The position numbers were made by a program, and so were the translations under genes. From NCBI GenBank assembly GCA_000310025.1, contig FN648623.1:39716-103715 (forward strand): DNA of 64,000 nt. Direction: 5' to 3'. This DNA is from Ectocarpus siliculosus (lineage: Eukaryota; Sar; Phaeophyceae; Ectocarpales; Ectocarpaceae). Below, one piece after another: positions 54,248 through 64,000 of the stretch. The notes under the pieces are model-generated. The model was not told the DNA's origin. It ran no database searches and worked only from the letters and a program-made list of their open reading frames with translations. How positions within the stretch are numbered: the stretch's first letter is position 1; every line of letters begins with the position of its first letter.

Positions 54248-55324
54248 AAAACTGCGGGCACCCCTTCTCTCTCTGTAGCAGCAGTATGTACCGTCAGACC
54301 TGTTGGGTACTCATGTAAGGCGAACCGTTTCGGAATGGTTTGCTGAGATTTGTTAGAATACTGGTAGGAGATGGGGCGCGTGGACGCCCCTCGCAGGTGC
54401 CTCCTGCTTTTTTCGAGCAGTCTCTCTCGTTTTGTGGCGGGTTCTCGCCTGGTTTGCCGCCTTGATAAACTACACCGTCTACACCTACCGGTGGTGGGGG
54501 GGCGAACAGGAGGCACTGGCACGCTCGTTTACGAAACTGTTGATGAACATGTTGTAGTGCACGAGGTTCTCCCGGAACGCTCCCGTCCGCTGTAGCTTCT
54601 TGCCAAAGATCAAAGTGAGAACGACTTCAGATCCTCTGGCCCCACCGCATGGAACTAACGGTCCGCGCGTGAAAACAGCACCAACAAACGCGTTTAGTCC
54701 TTTATGGCAGCAGGGAGCTATTTAGCTATTCCGTCCCATGGTAGTGTAGACCGTGGTTTTCGAACGACGTCCAACAATCTCGCCTCCACTGTGTACCACG
54801 TCCTCCCGCCTTTTCGCCGCATGCTTGTATTGTTTTACGCTCATCGGCCGTTCTGATAGCCTTCACGGCGCAGCACCGTCGACTAGGTCACGACAGCGCC
54901 ACCACCAGCGCTCGAACCTCATCTCGCGGGTCGCGGCGACCACCGGCCGCTGCCCATGCCGATGTAGCGTTGTCGTCCGTGGCGGGCTTGGGCGGAGACG
55001 GCGGGGGGGGCTCCGGGGTGAAGGAAGGGGAGGGGGTCAGGGAGAAAGGTCGCACCCAGCGCATCATGGAGGCGATGCCCAGCAGCATTCAGGCCATGGG
55101 GGCGGGGGGGTCATCCACATACCAGGTGAGCGACTTCGCCCGTGTGCGGGTGCCCCGGGCCTCTCTCTCTGCTACGCAGATACGAATGACAGCAAAATAT
55201 CACACGTTTTTTTTGCCCGGCGTTGCTGTTTTCGCGCTGTACATGTTCACCTAAGCTGTTGCGAAGAGGAGGTTGTCGTGACGACATATTTTTGTGGGTT
55301 CGCTCAGCGCAGCAACGTGTGCTA
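54248..55324. other. Upstream region of the FAD-oxidoreductase gene, no firm exon
   Basis: Two open stretches are worth noting: minus-strand about 54480-54720, reading LIFGKKLQRTG and FRENLVHYNMF without an ATG start; and plus-strand about 54960-55125, ending TYQ before a good donor (CAG|GTGAGC). Neither joins the FAD gene in phase, and neither has a recognised domain. Confidence 0.3.
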
Positions 55325-58300
55325 ATGGTGCGCATTGTTGTGGAATGCACCCGCCGTTGCGGACAGCTTTGCATTACGGTTCTCTCCTGCTTGTTTCTCG
55401 GGCTTGCGTGGTGCGTGTGCTTGTGTTCTTGTGTGTGTGTTTCCGGAAAGGGGCTTCTCCGCGCGGACGCGGGGTGGACAGCACTAAGGAACATGAAAAC
55501 GGGAGACGATGCCGGACCAGCCCCCACCTACGTCACAGAGAGCGACACGCCGCTCGGTGCGGAAAACCCTCCGGCGTTCGACGTGGTCGTGTGCGGCGGA
55601 ACCCTCGGCATCTTCGTTGCGACGGCTCTGCAGATGAGGTATCATACATACAACGCATGCCCCCCTTTCCCCCCCTTTCATAGCCTGGCAAATTTTGATG
55701 GTCGAGATTCGAGGCGGGCTGGGTGGTCAGGCTTCCGAGCACCCACCAAGACGCGGTGCACAAGGTCAAGGAGCCCAGGCTGAGACCTGTACTGTACACA
55801 GCAGCGGCTGTTGGTTGCCCCCATGGAGGACTGAGAACGCAGTCCTCACCCTCGCCAATCGTAAGAGAGGGTCCAATGGTGTGATGGCTGGCTCTGTGTC
55901 ACACGGGGCCGACTGCTGTGTCGGCGGGCGATTATTGTAGACGACTGGGTACCGTGCCTCGTACCTCGGTGTCCTGCATGTGGCTTGAGTGTCGCACTGC
56001 TCCAAAGTCCTTGGTCAGCACGAAGCCACTGTCTGGATGTCTGTATACGCTGCTCACCATCCAGTCAGTCGACGTCTTGGAGAAGCCAACCCGTTCCGTA
56101 GCTGCCCGCCCGCCCCTTGAGTGCACCCGCTTCCTGCCGGTCAGTCGACCGGCCCGAGAAAATAGAAGAAGTCGCTTCTCTTGTCCCACCTCTCCTCGGA
56201 CGGATCTCCTTACGCTCTTTGGCGAGCAAGCATCACTTGATCTTCTTTTTATCATCGTTGTTGTTGTTGTTGTTGTTGGTTGGCTGTTTTTTCTTTTTTC
56301 ATTATTTCGTCTTGAGATTACTGCTTGTTCTGGCCTCCGTGTAGGCAACCACCCCTCAACACCCGCGCTGGTCGCACGACGCGCCTTCTTTGTTCTGCAC
56401 ACCCAAGCACAATCGCACAACTTTTTCTGGCAAATGGTGTGTTCGCGCCTGCCACACACATGCAAGACACCCCTGTCGGTAGAACCCTTACCCTTTGGTT
56501 GGACAGTGTTCGTCTTTTTCGTCCCGCTACAAGACTGATGTCTCCTTGTTGGTCAGCCAGTTATCGCGGTCGATGCCAATCTAATAAACACCCGCACGTA
56601 CAGGGGTTTCCGGGTGGGCGTTGTTGAGAGGGGCCCGCTGTTGGGCAGAGAGCAGGAGTGGAACATCAGCGAGGCCGAGCTGGAGGAGATGGTGGAGGCC
56701 GAGGTTTTGAGCAAAGAGGTGAGGCGGTCGGTCGAGCCTCTCAAGCTTGGGCGGGGTGATTCGGACTTTCCCGTCGCACGATGGGGTTTGGAGGTGCAGA
56801 ACATTTCACACACTTACGTGTATACGGAAACTCTTACTTTTGCGCCTCGCTCCTCCTCATTTGATCAGAAGGGGAACCAACCAACCGGGAGTACCCACGA
56901 AGTAGGTTTTAGTGTGGATCGGGTTCTACCGTTGCGTGAGAACCCAAGGCCTCAATTTTCTTCTCTCTTTGAGTTTCTTGCCGTGGTGGCGTTCTGTGTG
57001 GTGGAAGGAGGTAGAGAGGGTGCTGGAGTTGGTCAGTGTTGCGTGAGTGGGGTAGGGGGGTCTCGCCGCCGTGGGGAGTGAAATCGTGGCGTTGAAGAGA
57101 CAAGATAGAGAGGCTGTGCGGTGATGGCGCATGAAAGCGGGGGATGGGAGGCGGTGTGTGTTGCGTCAAATATGTCAGTGATTGGTGGGGTTACGAAAAT
57201 GGTGAGATGAGTCTCAATGCGGACCACCAGCAGTAATATCTCCACGTAAGAATGACATGCACGATATTGCACGGCCTGAGTTTTCGTGTAACCACATGAT
57301 GCAACCATTCCCCACATCACCAACTATGTTGACGATACCGTACCGTGAGATCACTTTGCTCCTACAGGGAGAAAGCATGCAACACGCAATCTTCTCAAGA
57401 GAGCGGAAGATTGTAATGCCACCACCTGCCTGCATTGACACTATCATACCAGACTCCACTCTCCCCTACGTGGGGTCAGCTTATGACCACGTTGACCGTT
57501 TTGTTTCCCTCTGCGAAGAGTAGAGAAGGAGGGGGGAGGTGGTGGACAGACGTCAAGATGAGGTTTGAATGTATAGACAGCCACAACAACAACAACAGCA
57601 TGTGAGAAGAAGATGTCTGCACACATACATGTACCCCGAAAAAGTATGCATTTGAAGGCTAACGGCACCAAACCTGCGACGGGTGTGCCAGAAGTTTCTG
57701 TTCCGCCGTTACGGAAGTATTTTGCGTGCCAGAAAAAGCGAACGAGATATTCGGAGACGGGACTGCATGTCTCAGGAAGAACCCCAAATGACACTACAAC
57801 GCTCTTCACCACTCCCTCGTTCGTGCAGGACGCAGAGGAATGCGTGAGCATACGCTTCAACCCTTTGCGGGCGGGGTTCAAGAGGGCGGAGGGTGATCCT
57901 GACGCCGTGGACACGTTCTGTCCGGACGTACTCAACACGGGGGTGAAGTGAGTCAACACTCTTCCTCGTTGTTGTTGGTTTTCTTTGGCGACGGTGTCGT
58001 TGTTGTTTTCGTGGTATTGGTTGCGGTTGCTGATGCCTTTCCTATCGCGATTGCTGCTGTCGTTGTCGCTGGTGGAGGTGATTCTCGATTGATGATGTGA
58101 GCGCTGATGTCGTTGTTGCTCTTGTTGGTGGTTGCTGCTGCTGCTGTTAATCTTGCCCTTAGCCGACCACCCGTTCGAGATTTAGCCATCCACCCAGTCC
58201 TCACGTTCCCTCAGGCCGTCTCTCTTGGTGGACCGCGCACGTCGGCGTTTCGAGGCCAAGGGAGGGGTCGTCATGGAGTTCACTTCCATCGACGGCGTTA

Positions 58301-60733
58301 GCGTAAGGCCAGATGGGGTCGCTCTTTCAACATCCCCGTCTTCGCCACCGGGGGGTAAACCTCCTGCGTCTGGGGCTGCTACTGGAGAGGTGTGAACGGT
58401 AACCATTACGGTCGTTGAGGGACTAAACGGTTTATTTGCGGAGGAGAGTGCTTGACAGCGAGGATCGCAAGACATATTGCCCAACAATGCCACACAAACG
58501 AACATTACGGCGAAATCAACAAGACGCACGTGAACGCCTCCGGAGGAAGTACGCTGTCGATGATTTCCGTTGTTTTTTTGGCTGTTCTTGCTGTCGCTGG
58601 TGTTGTCGCCTTGATGCTGTCGGCATCTCTCGCTCCTAAATCGCCGCACCCACTAACGGCTAACCTTTGGCGATGGCCACGTTACGCGACAGCATCGTCG
58701 ATGCTCATCTGAGTCTATCCATCTCGTTCACTTTGAATCAAGAGCGGGCGCTTTTCTCTCCGTCTTTTGGTAGCGGGGGTATGCGTTTCTCTCACTGGTC
58801 GAGAAAGCACTACCAGTAGGTCTGAACCAATGGTGATGGAGATGTTGCGCAGCCTCTGCATTTCTGAGGGTGGCTTGTGCGTTGCGTTTTGCCGTCTCCG
58901 AAGCTGCTCACTCTGGTTGGTGGGTGTGAAATGTCGACGATGGAGGCGCCGTTTTCTGTGTCTCGCTGCTCCCTAGTCAAAACACCCAGCGTTTCCTCTC
59001 GAATCGACCGTCGTCCTCCCCGTCGGAGTCTCTCGAACAGTTCCTTACCTTTCCCCCCCTTTCTTTGTTAATTGGCCTATCACCAAGACAAGGCGTCCGC
59101 GTCAGTTGGACCGGTACGGATGGTAGAAAGTACTAAGCCGACACCTTGTTAATGAGAAGACGCCAACAACAACAACAACAACAACAACCATGCATGCACG
59201 TGCCTGCTATCGTGCTCGCTAACGGCGGTGGGTTTGCGAAGGAGGTGACCTCGCGGCTGGTACTCGACTGCATGGGGAACGCCTCGCCGATGGTGCGGCA
59301 GATCCGATGGGGCAAGAAACCCGAGGGGGTCTGCCTCGTCGTCGGCTCGTGCGCTAGGTGAGGAGTGCCAACATGATACGAGTCCACTCCTACGTACTTC
59401 GAAGAAGTAGTTGTGTTAGGCTATGTAGTACGAGGACTACGACTTCAATAGGGTTCCGGTTCCGATTCCGGTCCCGATTCGGTTGGTTGACATTGGCGAT
59501 GGCGGTTCCGGTTCCGGTTCCGGTTCCGGTTCCGGTTCCGGTTCCGGTTCCGGTTCTGGTTCCGGTTCCGGTTCTGGTTACGATTATGATGGCGGTTACA
59601 GTTTTGTTTACGGCTGACCTTCGTGGGTCGAAATGTTACGCACACCATTTGTACTTAGCGATTTTGCTCTGTTCTTTTTGACACGGGGTGGGGACGATTC
59701 TCGATCGGATCGGCTTCAACAGCGCGAGGGGTCGTGACAGATGGAGCGTGGAAATACGGAGAGAAGGACCGGCGTTTTTGTTGCGCGCGGGTTTTGGTCG
59801 CCGCCATGCAGTGCGCGACCACGCCGCGTCTGTCCCGCTGACGCCGACGTCCAACGCCAGCATGAGGCGGACGGGCGCACTGTTTTTTCTCGTCGAAACT
59901 TAGGGAGGCATTACCGCACGGGTCGAGACGCGCTCACCGAGTACTATTGGTGTTTAGTAGGCGGGCGCACTGGTGGGCGAAGTGGCCTCGACAATCGCGG
60001 GGGGCGATCGATGTGTATGTTTTGGATAAAACGAGAGGTTCTTTGCGTTGGACCGCGCGTGCGTTTGTGGTGCATCGGCATGCGCTTGGCGTGTGCGGCG
60101 GGATAAATATGTCGGAACGGTGTGGATGAAAAGCATGTGACATGGCCGAGGGCCACAGCGGTGCTCTGGATAAATGACAATTGTTTTTTTTCTTTTCGAT
60201 CGCTCCGCGATATCTCTGTACAAAGTGTTCTGGGCAAAATGCGGTCAAGACCGGGTAGAGAAAGAATACCTTGTTTGTCGGGATAGTCTTGGGCCGGAGG
60301 TAGGGGTGCCGAGAAGAGAACAGGGCAGGGTCGGGTTATACACGGAACAAGAGCAACCACACCAACGATATCGACATGAACAACTAGTACCAGTAGTGAT
60401 CAACCCTGCTGGTTTCCAGGAACACGGAACCCACAAGCAGCCACAACGATCCCCGGTGGGTGCGAGAGGTGAACGCAGAGTCAGCAACTCATTTCTGGGA
60501 CAACCCATTTGCGTGTCTGAAACGGTTCTGTCGAGACACTCCTATTCACACAGGTTTTCCTGACACACTCCCCGCCCCTTGCTTTTCTGCGCATTCATCA
60601 GAGGGTACAACCCGGACACCAACAAAAGCGGCGACATCATCTACGCCAACAACCCTATCCTCGACAAGGGGGACGGGGTGGGAGTTCAGTATTTCTGGGA
60701 GGCGTTTCCGGCGGGGTCCGGACCAGGGGACAG
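55325..60733 (+). CDS. FAD-dependent oxidoreductase-like protein, six exons, 3' part missing
   Basis: Exons: 55325(or 55493)-55638, 56604-56718, 57829-57947, 58215-58389 (or 58302), 59242-59357, 60602-60733. Phase agrees at every junction. The dinucleotide-binding motif is FDVVVCGGTLGIFVATALQ, then RVGVVERGPLLGREQEWNIS. Other blocks are ECVSIRFNPLRAGF, DVLNTGVKPSLL, RLVLDCMGNASPMVRQIR, GVCLVVGSCARGYNPDT and VQYFWEAFPAGSGPG. The pattern suits a conserved plant/algal FAD/NAD(P)-binding family of unknown reaction. The earlier ATG (55325) adds a Cys/Leu-rich hydrophobic stretch that could be a secretory or plastid signal; the later ATG (55493) starts at the conserved domain. The start of exon 5 is the least certain boundary. 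The last exon ends mid-codon (AG|GTAACG), so the gene continues, but a LINE begins ~350 bp later and no further exon is visible. Confidence 0.86.
59447..59592. repeat. GGTTCC hexanucleotide microsatellite
   Basis: About 20 units of GGTTCC with variants (GATTCC, GGTCCC, GGTTCT) lie in the last intron of the FAD-oxidoreductase gene. Confidence 0.95.
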
Positions 60734-61088
60734 GTAACGGAAGGAAGCATGTCGAAGAGTGGCACAGAACGCCCTGCACAACTCTCCGCTTAATGAATGT
60801 ACTTTAGGCTTCGACACAGAACGCTGCCCAGCTCTTCGCCGAAAAGGACGTTAGGCTTGAGTTTCAACGAGAGTTCCAGGGACTGCAGCAAGAAACAACG
60901 GCGAGTCTGATGAAATGTTGAGAGGTTGTCGTTTTTGTGGGTTTCTTGACAAGAACATCACGAAACTCCAACAAGAACGTTAGTTGGGATGTTTTAGCGG
61001 TCAAAGGTGGGACCCCAAAGTTTAGGATACATCGGTCGGGCTGGAATCGTGCCGCTCAGCTCATCGAGTAAGGTGTCATGTGTTAACC
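60734..61088. other. Sequence between the last FAD-gene exon and the LINE
   Basis: It begins with the splice donor GTAACG and should be intron. No further exon of the oxidoreductase was recognised before the LINE. Confidence 0.5.
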
Positions 61089-61259
61089 TGCAGGTTTTTT
61101 TTCTCCTGGACGACCCCCCCCCCCCCAGACCCTCAACAAGTACTAGGATTGGGAAGTCCCAGTAATTTGAAAGCATCCCACTTCAAACACAAAGAACGAG
61201 ATAGTCTCGAAAGAGATAGGGAGGGAGACGACGAGGCACAAAGGGTGGAGAAGGAGAGA

Positions 61260-61742
61260 ATGGAAAGTGCAGTACTAGTAGTGTTGATATTTGGGGTCAA
61301 TATCGACATGACAAGGTTGGAGTTCAAAAGTGGATGTGAAGAAGTAGGATTATATTGCTTCGCAAGGGGGGGGGTAGAAAGGGAAGGAAACCACTTTAGA
61401 ATCACGTTTGGAAGGAGAGTAAGCGCAGAATGGGAAAGACTAGAAGTAGAGAAGATGTCGGCGTGGGTGAGGAGACTAGGTTGGAGGGTGTGCATAGCAA
61501 ATAGGATCCAGGAAGTAAGGCGTAGCCCAAGGCTGGCTGAAAACAAAGGGGGGCAGGAGGCCCGAAAGGGTCAAAAGGGAAAGCAAGCCAAAGTAGGAGA
61601 AGGGGGGGGCAGCGATAGGATAAGGCAGAAGGGAAGGCAAATGAGGGACAAAAGGAATCCTGAAAGGCACAGGAAAGCAGAAAGTAGGAGTAAGGAAATC
61701 AGAATAGGGCCTTGGAATGTATGGCGGATTTGCCACAGATGA
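61260..61742 (+). CDS. ORF1-like basic protein of the LINE
   Basis: The frame from an ATG (MESAVLVVLIFGVNID) runs 160 codons with a short globular part (EEVGLYCFARGG, HFRITFGRRVSAEWERL, WVRRLGWRVCIANR), followed by a Lys/Arg/Gln-rich tail. Its end (EIRIGPWNV) is already the start of the endonuclease domain, so the two frames were probably one ORF before a one-base change near 61714-61720. Confidence 0.6.
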   Translation: MESAVLVVLIFGVNIDMTRLEFKSGCEEVGLYCFARGGVEREGNHFRITFGRRVSAEWERLEVEKMSAWVRRLGWRVCIANRIQEVRRSPRLAENKGGQEARKGQKGKQAKVGEGGGSDRIRQKGRQMRDKRNPERHRKAESRSKEIRIGPWNVWRICHR

Positions 61743-64000
61743 GCGTAAAAGACTCGAAATTGCCGAGCAAGCGGCCGAAAAAGACCTGGACATAGTCGGA
61801 GTCCAAGAGTCGTGGGAGAAGGACGGGGGAGAAATAGGAAAAGAAGTGGGAAGCTACACATGGATAGGTAAAATGAGGAGAGGACAGAAAATCAAGAGTA
61901 GAGGGGAGGGTGGAGTTGGATTCTTTGTCAAGGAGCACATGTGCGACATAATTGAGGTGATCAGCGACACCAAATTCAACGAAAGCATGTGGATAAGGGT
62001 ACCAGGGGAACGGGGAAGAAAGGACTTGTTCGTAGGAAATGTATATATGCCACCAGAGTCGAAGAATATGGTGAAAGACATCAGGATAGGTTTCGAGGAG
62101 GTAGCAGCGGATGTACAAAACTTCAAGAGAAAGGGAGAAGTAGTTCTAGTTGGGGACTTCAATTCAAGAATCGGGCGAACCACGAACCCACACGGAACCA
62201 TAGGGCAATACGGGGAGGGAGCCACGAACAAAAACGGGGAAGAAATGCTGAGGTTCCTTGACAGTAGCGAGATGAAGGTGTTGAACGGTAGAGTACGAAA
62301 GACAGAACCGGAATGGACTAGGCGATGTTTCAAAAAAGGAGAACGCTCCATCCTTGACTATATAGTCGTAGAGAATGGGGGGAAAGAGACGGAAGTACGA
62401 GTATGCACAACGGATGTAGGTACTACAGACCACGCGTTGGTGTGGACAGCCCTACAACAGAAGAGAGTCATACAGAGTAGGCGACGCAGGAAAATGTAGA
62501 GATGGAGAATAGATAAGCTAGAAGTAGAAGAAACGAGGGTAGAGTTCCAAGAAGAAATGGCTATAAACGACAAGAAACTCTCGGAGTTGATGGAGGCAAT
62601 GGGTACACCGAAGGATGCCGAAGGCCGGGACCAGGCCGGGTCTAGAATCATAGAAGGGTGGGAAGAGCTGGTAAACACAACAGCAAGCAGAGTTCTAGGT
62701 AGAAAGTTGATAGTTTGTAAGAGAGCAGTGAAGTGGTGGGACGAAGAAATCAAGCAAGCAATTCGAGTACGTAGAGAGTCACACGCAAAATATGCGGCAG
62801 GGAAAACAGATGCAGGATGGAAGGAGTATGTTGAAAGTAGAAAGAGGGTGAAGGAGTTGGTCGTGAAGAAGAAGAAAGGGTTGTGGGAGGAAGTAGTCCA
62901 AAAGATTAACGAAGATTTTGAGGGGGGGATGAAGCAAATGTGGGTAGGAATTCAAGGGATAGTGGGCAACAAAAGAGGGGGAGACACGGAAATAACGACA
63001 CTAAGATCTGCCGAGGGTAAGATGGTAAGCAGTTCTAAAGGAAAGAGGGAAGTACTAGTAGAGCACTACCGCAAACTTGGGACACCCACCACCAGCGACA
63101 ACTTCGACTCGGAGTTTGAGAAGGAAATCAACTCGTGGGCAGAGGAAAACGTTGAAAGATCTCAGAGGGAACGTAGTGATGTAGACGGGTTGCAGGGAGA
63201 GTTCACACGAGAAGAGGTAGAGGACTGCGTAGCGAAACTCAAGAATAGAAAAGCGGCAGGGGCTGATGGAATTGTGAACGAGCTTTTGAAACAGGGGGGG
63301 GAGGGGATGATTAACATGTTGGTCCGGATATTCAACTGGATATGGAAACACGAGTACGCGCCGAAGAGATGGAGAGAAGGAGTAGTCGTGAACCTGTTCA
63401 AAAAGGGGGATAAAGCTGACCCGGGGAATTATAGAGGGATAACCCTGTTGAGCACAGTGGGGAAACTGTTTGGCAAGATGATAGACAACAGAATGGGAGA
63501 CATGTTGGAGGGGAAACAAAAGATCAGCGAAGGACAAGCTGGATTTAGACCAGATCGTAGTTGTGTAGACCATGTATATACGTTGAGTAAAATCATCCAA
63601 GGTAGGAAAGACGCCGGGCGTACGACATACTGTTTCTTCCTCGATATACAAAAAGCCTACGACACCGTATGGCGCAATGGATTGTGGAAAAAGATGTGGG
63701 ACATCGGCATCCGGGGGAAAATGTGGAGGATGTTGAAAAAGATGACAGAATGCACAAGAAGTGCGGTGATGTTGGATGGGGAAATTTCGAAGTACGTGGA
63801 TATACTCCAAGGAGTCGCACAGGGCTGTACGATGTCACCCACTCTTTTTAAGATTTACATCAACGATTTGATAAGGGCGGTTGAAGCAGTAAGACAGGGA
63901 GTCCAAGTAGAGGGAAAGAGTGTGTCCGGACTGATGTTTGCAGATGATTTCGTGGGGGTATCCGAAACACCAGAAGGGTTGCAAGAACAAATAGATGCGG
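61717..64000 (+). pseudogene. LINE endonuclease-reverse transcriptase (stop codon at 62497, runs off the window)
   Basis: The endonuclease shows WNV in the preceding frame, LDIVGVQESWEKD (catalytic Glu), VLVGDFNSRIG, RSILDYI and TTDHALVW. After RRRRKM a TAG (62497-62499) breaks an otherwise continuous frame. Reverse transcriptase blocks follow: RKAAGADGIVNELLK, LFKKGDKADPGNYRGITLLS, GQAGFRPDRSCVDHVYTL, FLDIQKAYDTVW, GVAQGCTMSPTLF and the catalytic MFADDF near 63940. The frame is open to position 64000. The enzyme would nick target DNA and prime reverse transcription there. Clade is not determined. Confidence 0.93.

Larger units (their letters stand above)
61089..64000 (+). mobile_element. Non-LTR retrotransposon (LINE), extends past the window
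   Basis: A plus-strand element with a basic ORF1-like protein, an APE-type endonuclease and a reverse transcriptase that is still open at the window edge. The 5' boundary is not defined; a C-rich run at 61117-61130 lies just before the coding region. The copy has a frameshift at the ORF1/endonuclease junction and a TAG between endonuclease and reverse transcriptase. Purine-rich codons and low GC contrast with the host genes. Confidence 0.93.

Overview
This is eukaryotic nuclear DNA. It has intron-rich genes with GT-AG splice sites, long introns full of tandem duplications, several retrotransposon classes and CAA/TTG microsatellites. A secreted multi-WSC-domain protein, a GT11-type fucosyltransferase, an SLC4-type bicarbonate transporter and a tyrosine-recombinase retroelement together suggest a stramenopile, most likely a brown alga. 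The taxonomic call is inference; no rRNA or organelle marker is present.

Layout. Positions 1-3334 are one copy of a segmental duplication whose partner (35880-38632) lies directly upstream of the WSC gene. Positions 4849-11908 hold a minus-strand DIRS/Ngaro-like retrotransposon: a Gln/Pro-rich gag-like ORF, a pol ORF with 40-residue repeats followed by reverse transcriptase and RNase H, a tyrosine recombinase, and split direct repeats at the 3' end. A degenerating array of ~125-bp monomers (11935-16150) abuts the gag start. Positions 16160-20211 are repeats: a small LTR-flanked (TRIM-like) element, and a ~1.35-kb dispersed element that is split by a 679-bp insertion with a 6-bp target-site duplication. 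An inverted partner of the ~1.35-kb element lies at 26403-27876.

I reconstructed four host genes exon by exon, with reading phase checked across every junction used. (1) A GT11-like fucosyltransferase (minus, 20831-23946, four exons, one apparent frameshift). (2) A five-WSC-domain secreted protein (minus, 28464-35867, twelve exons, complete). (3) An SLC4/HCO3 transporter (minus, 42788-51132, nine exons, C-terminus not found, a 100-N gap further downstream). (4) An FAD-dependent oxidoreductase (plus, 55325-60733, six exons, 3' part missing). A plus-strand LINE begins near 61.1 kb, just after the last FAD-gene exon I can find, and runs off the window.

Function. The fucosyltransferase (Golgi glycan synthesis) and the WSC protein (probable extracellular carbohydrate binding) both fit a cell-wall or matrix theme. 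The transporter fits inorganic carbon or borate transport. Nothing in the sequence shows that these genes are co-regulated. The most unusual structures are the modular WSC exon architecture, the repeat-rich pol N-terminus plus monomer array of the tyrosine-recombinase element, and duplicated exon-end/5'-splice-site segments inside introns of two unrelated genes.
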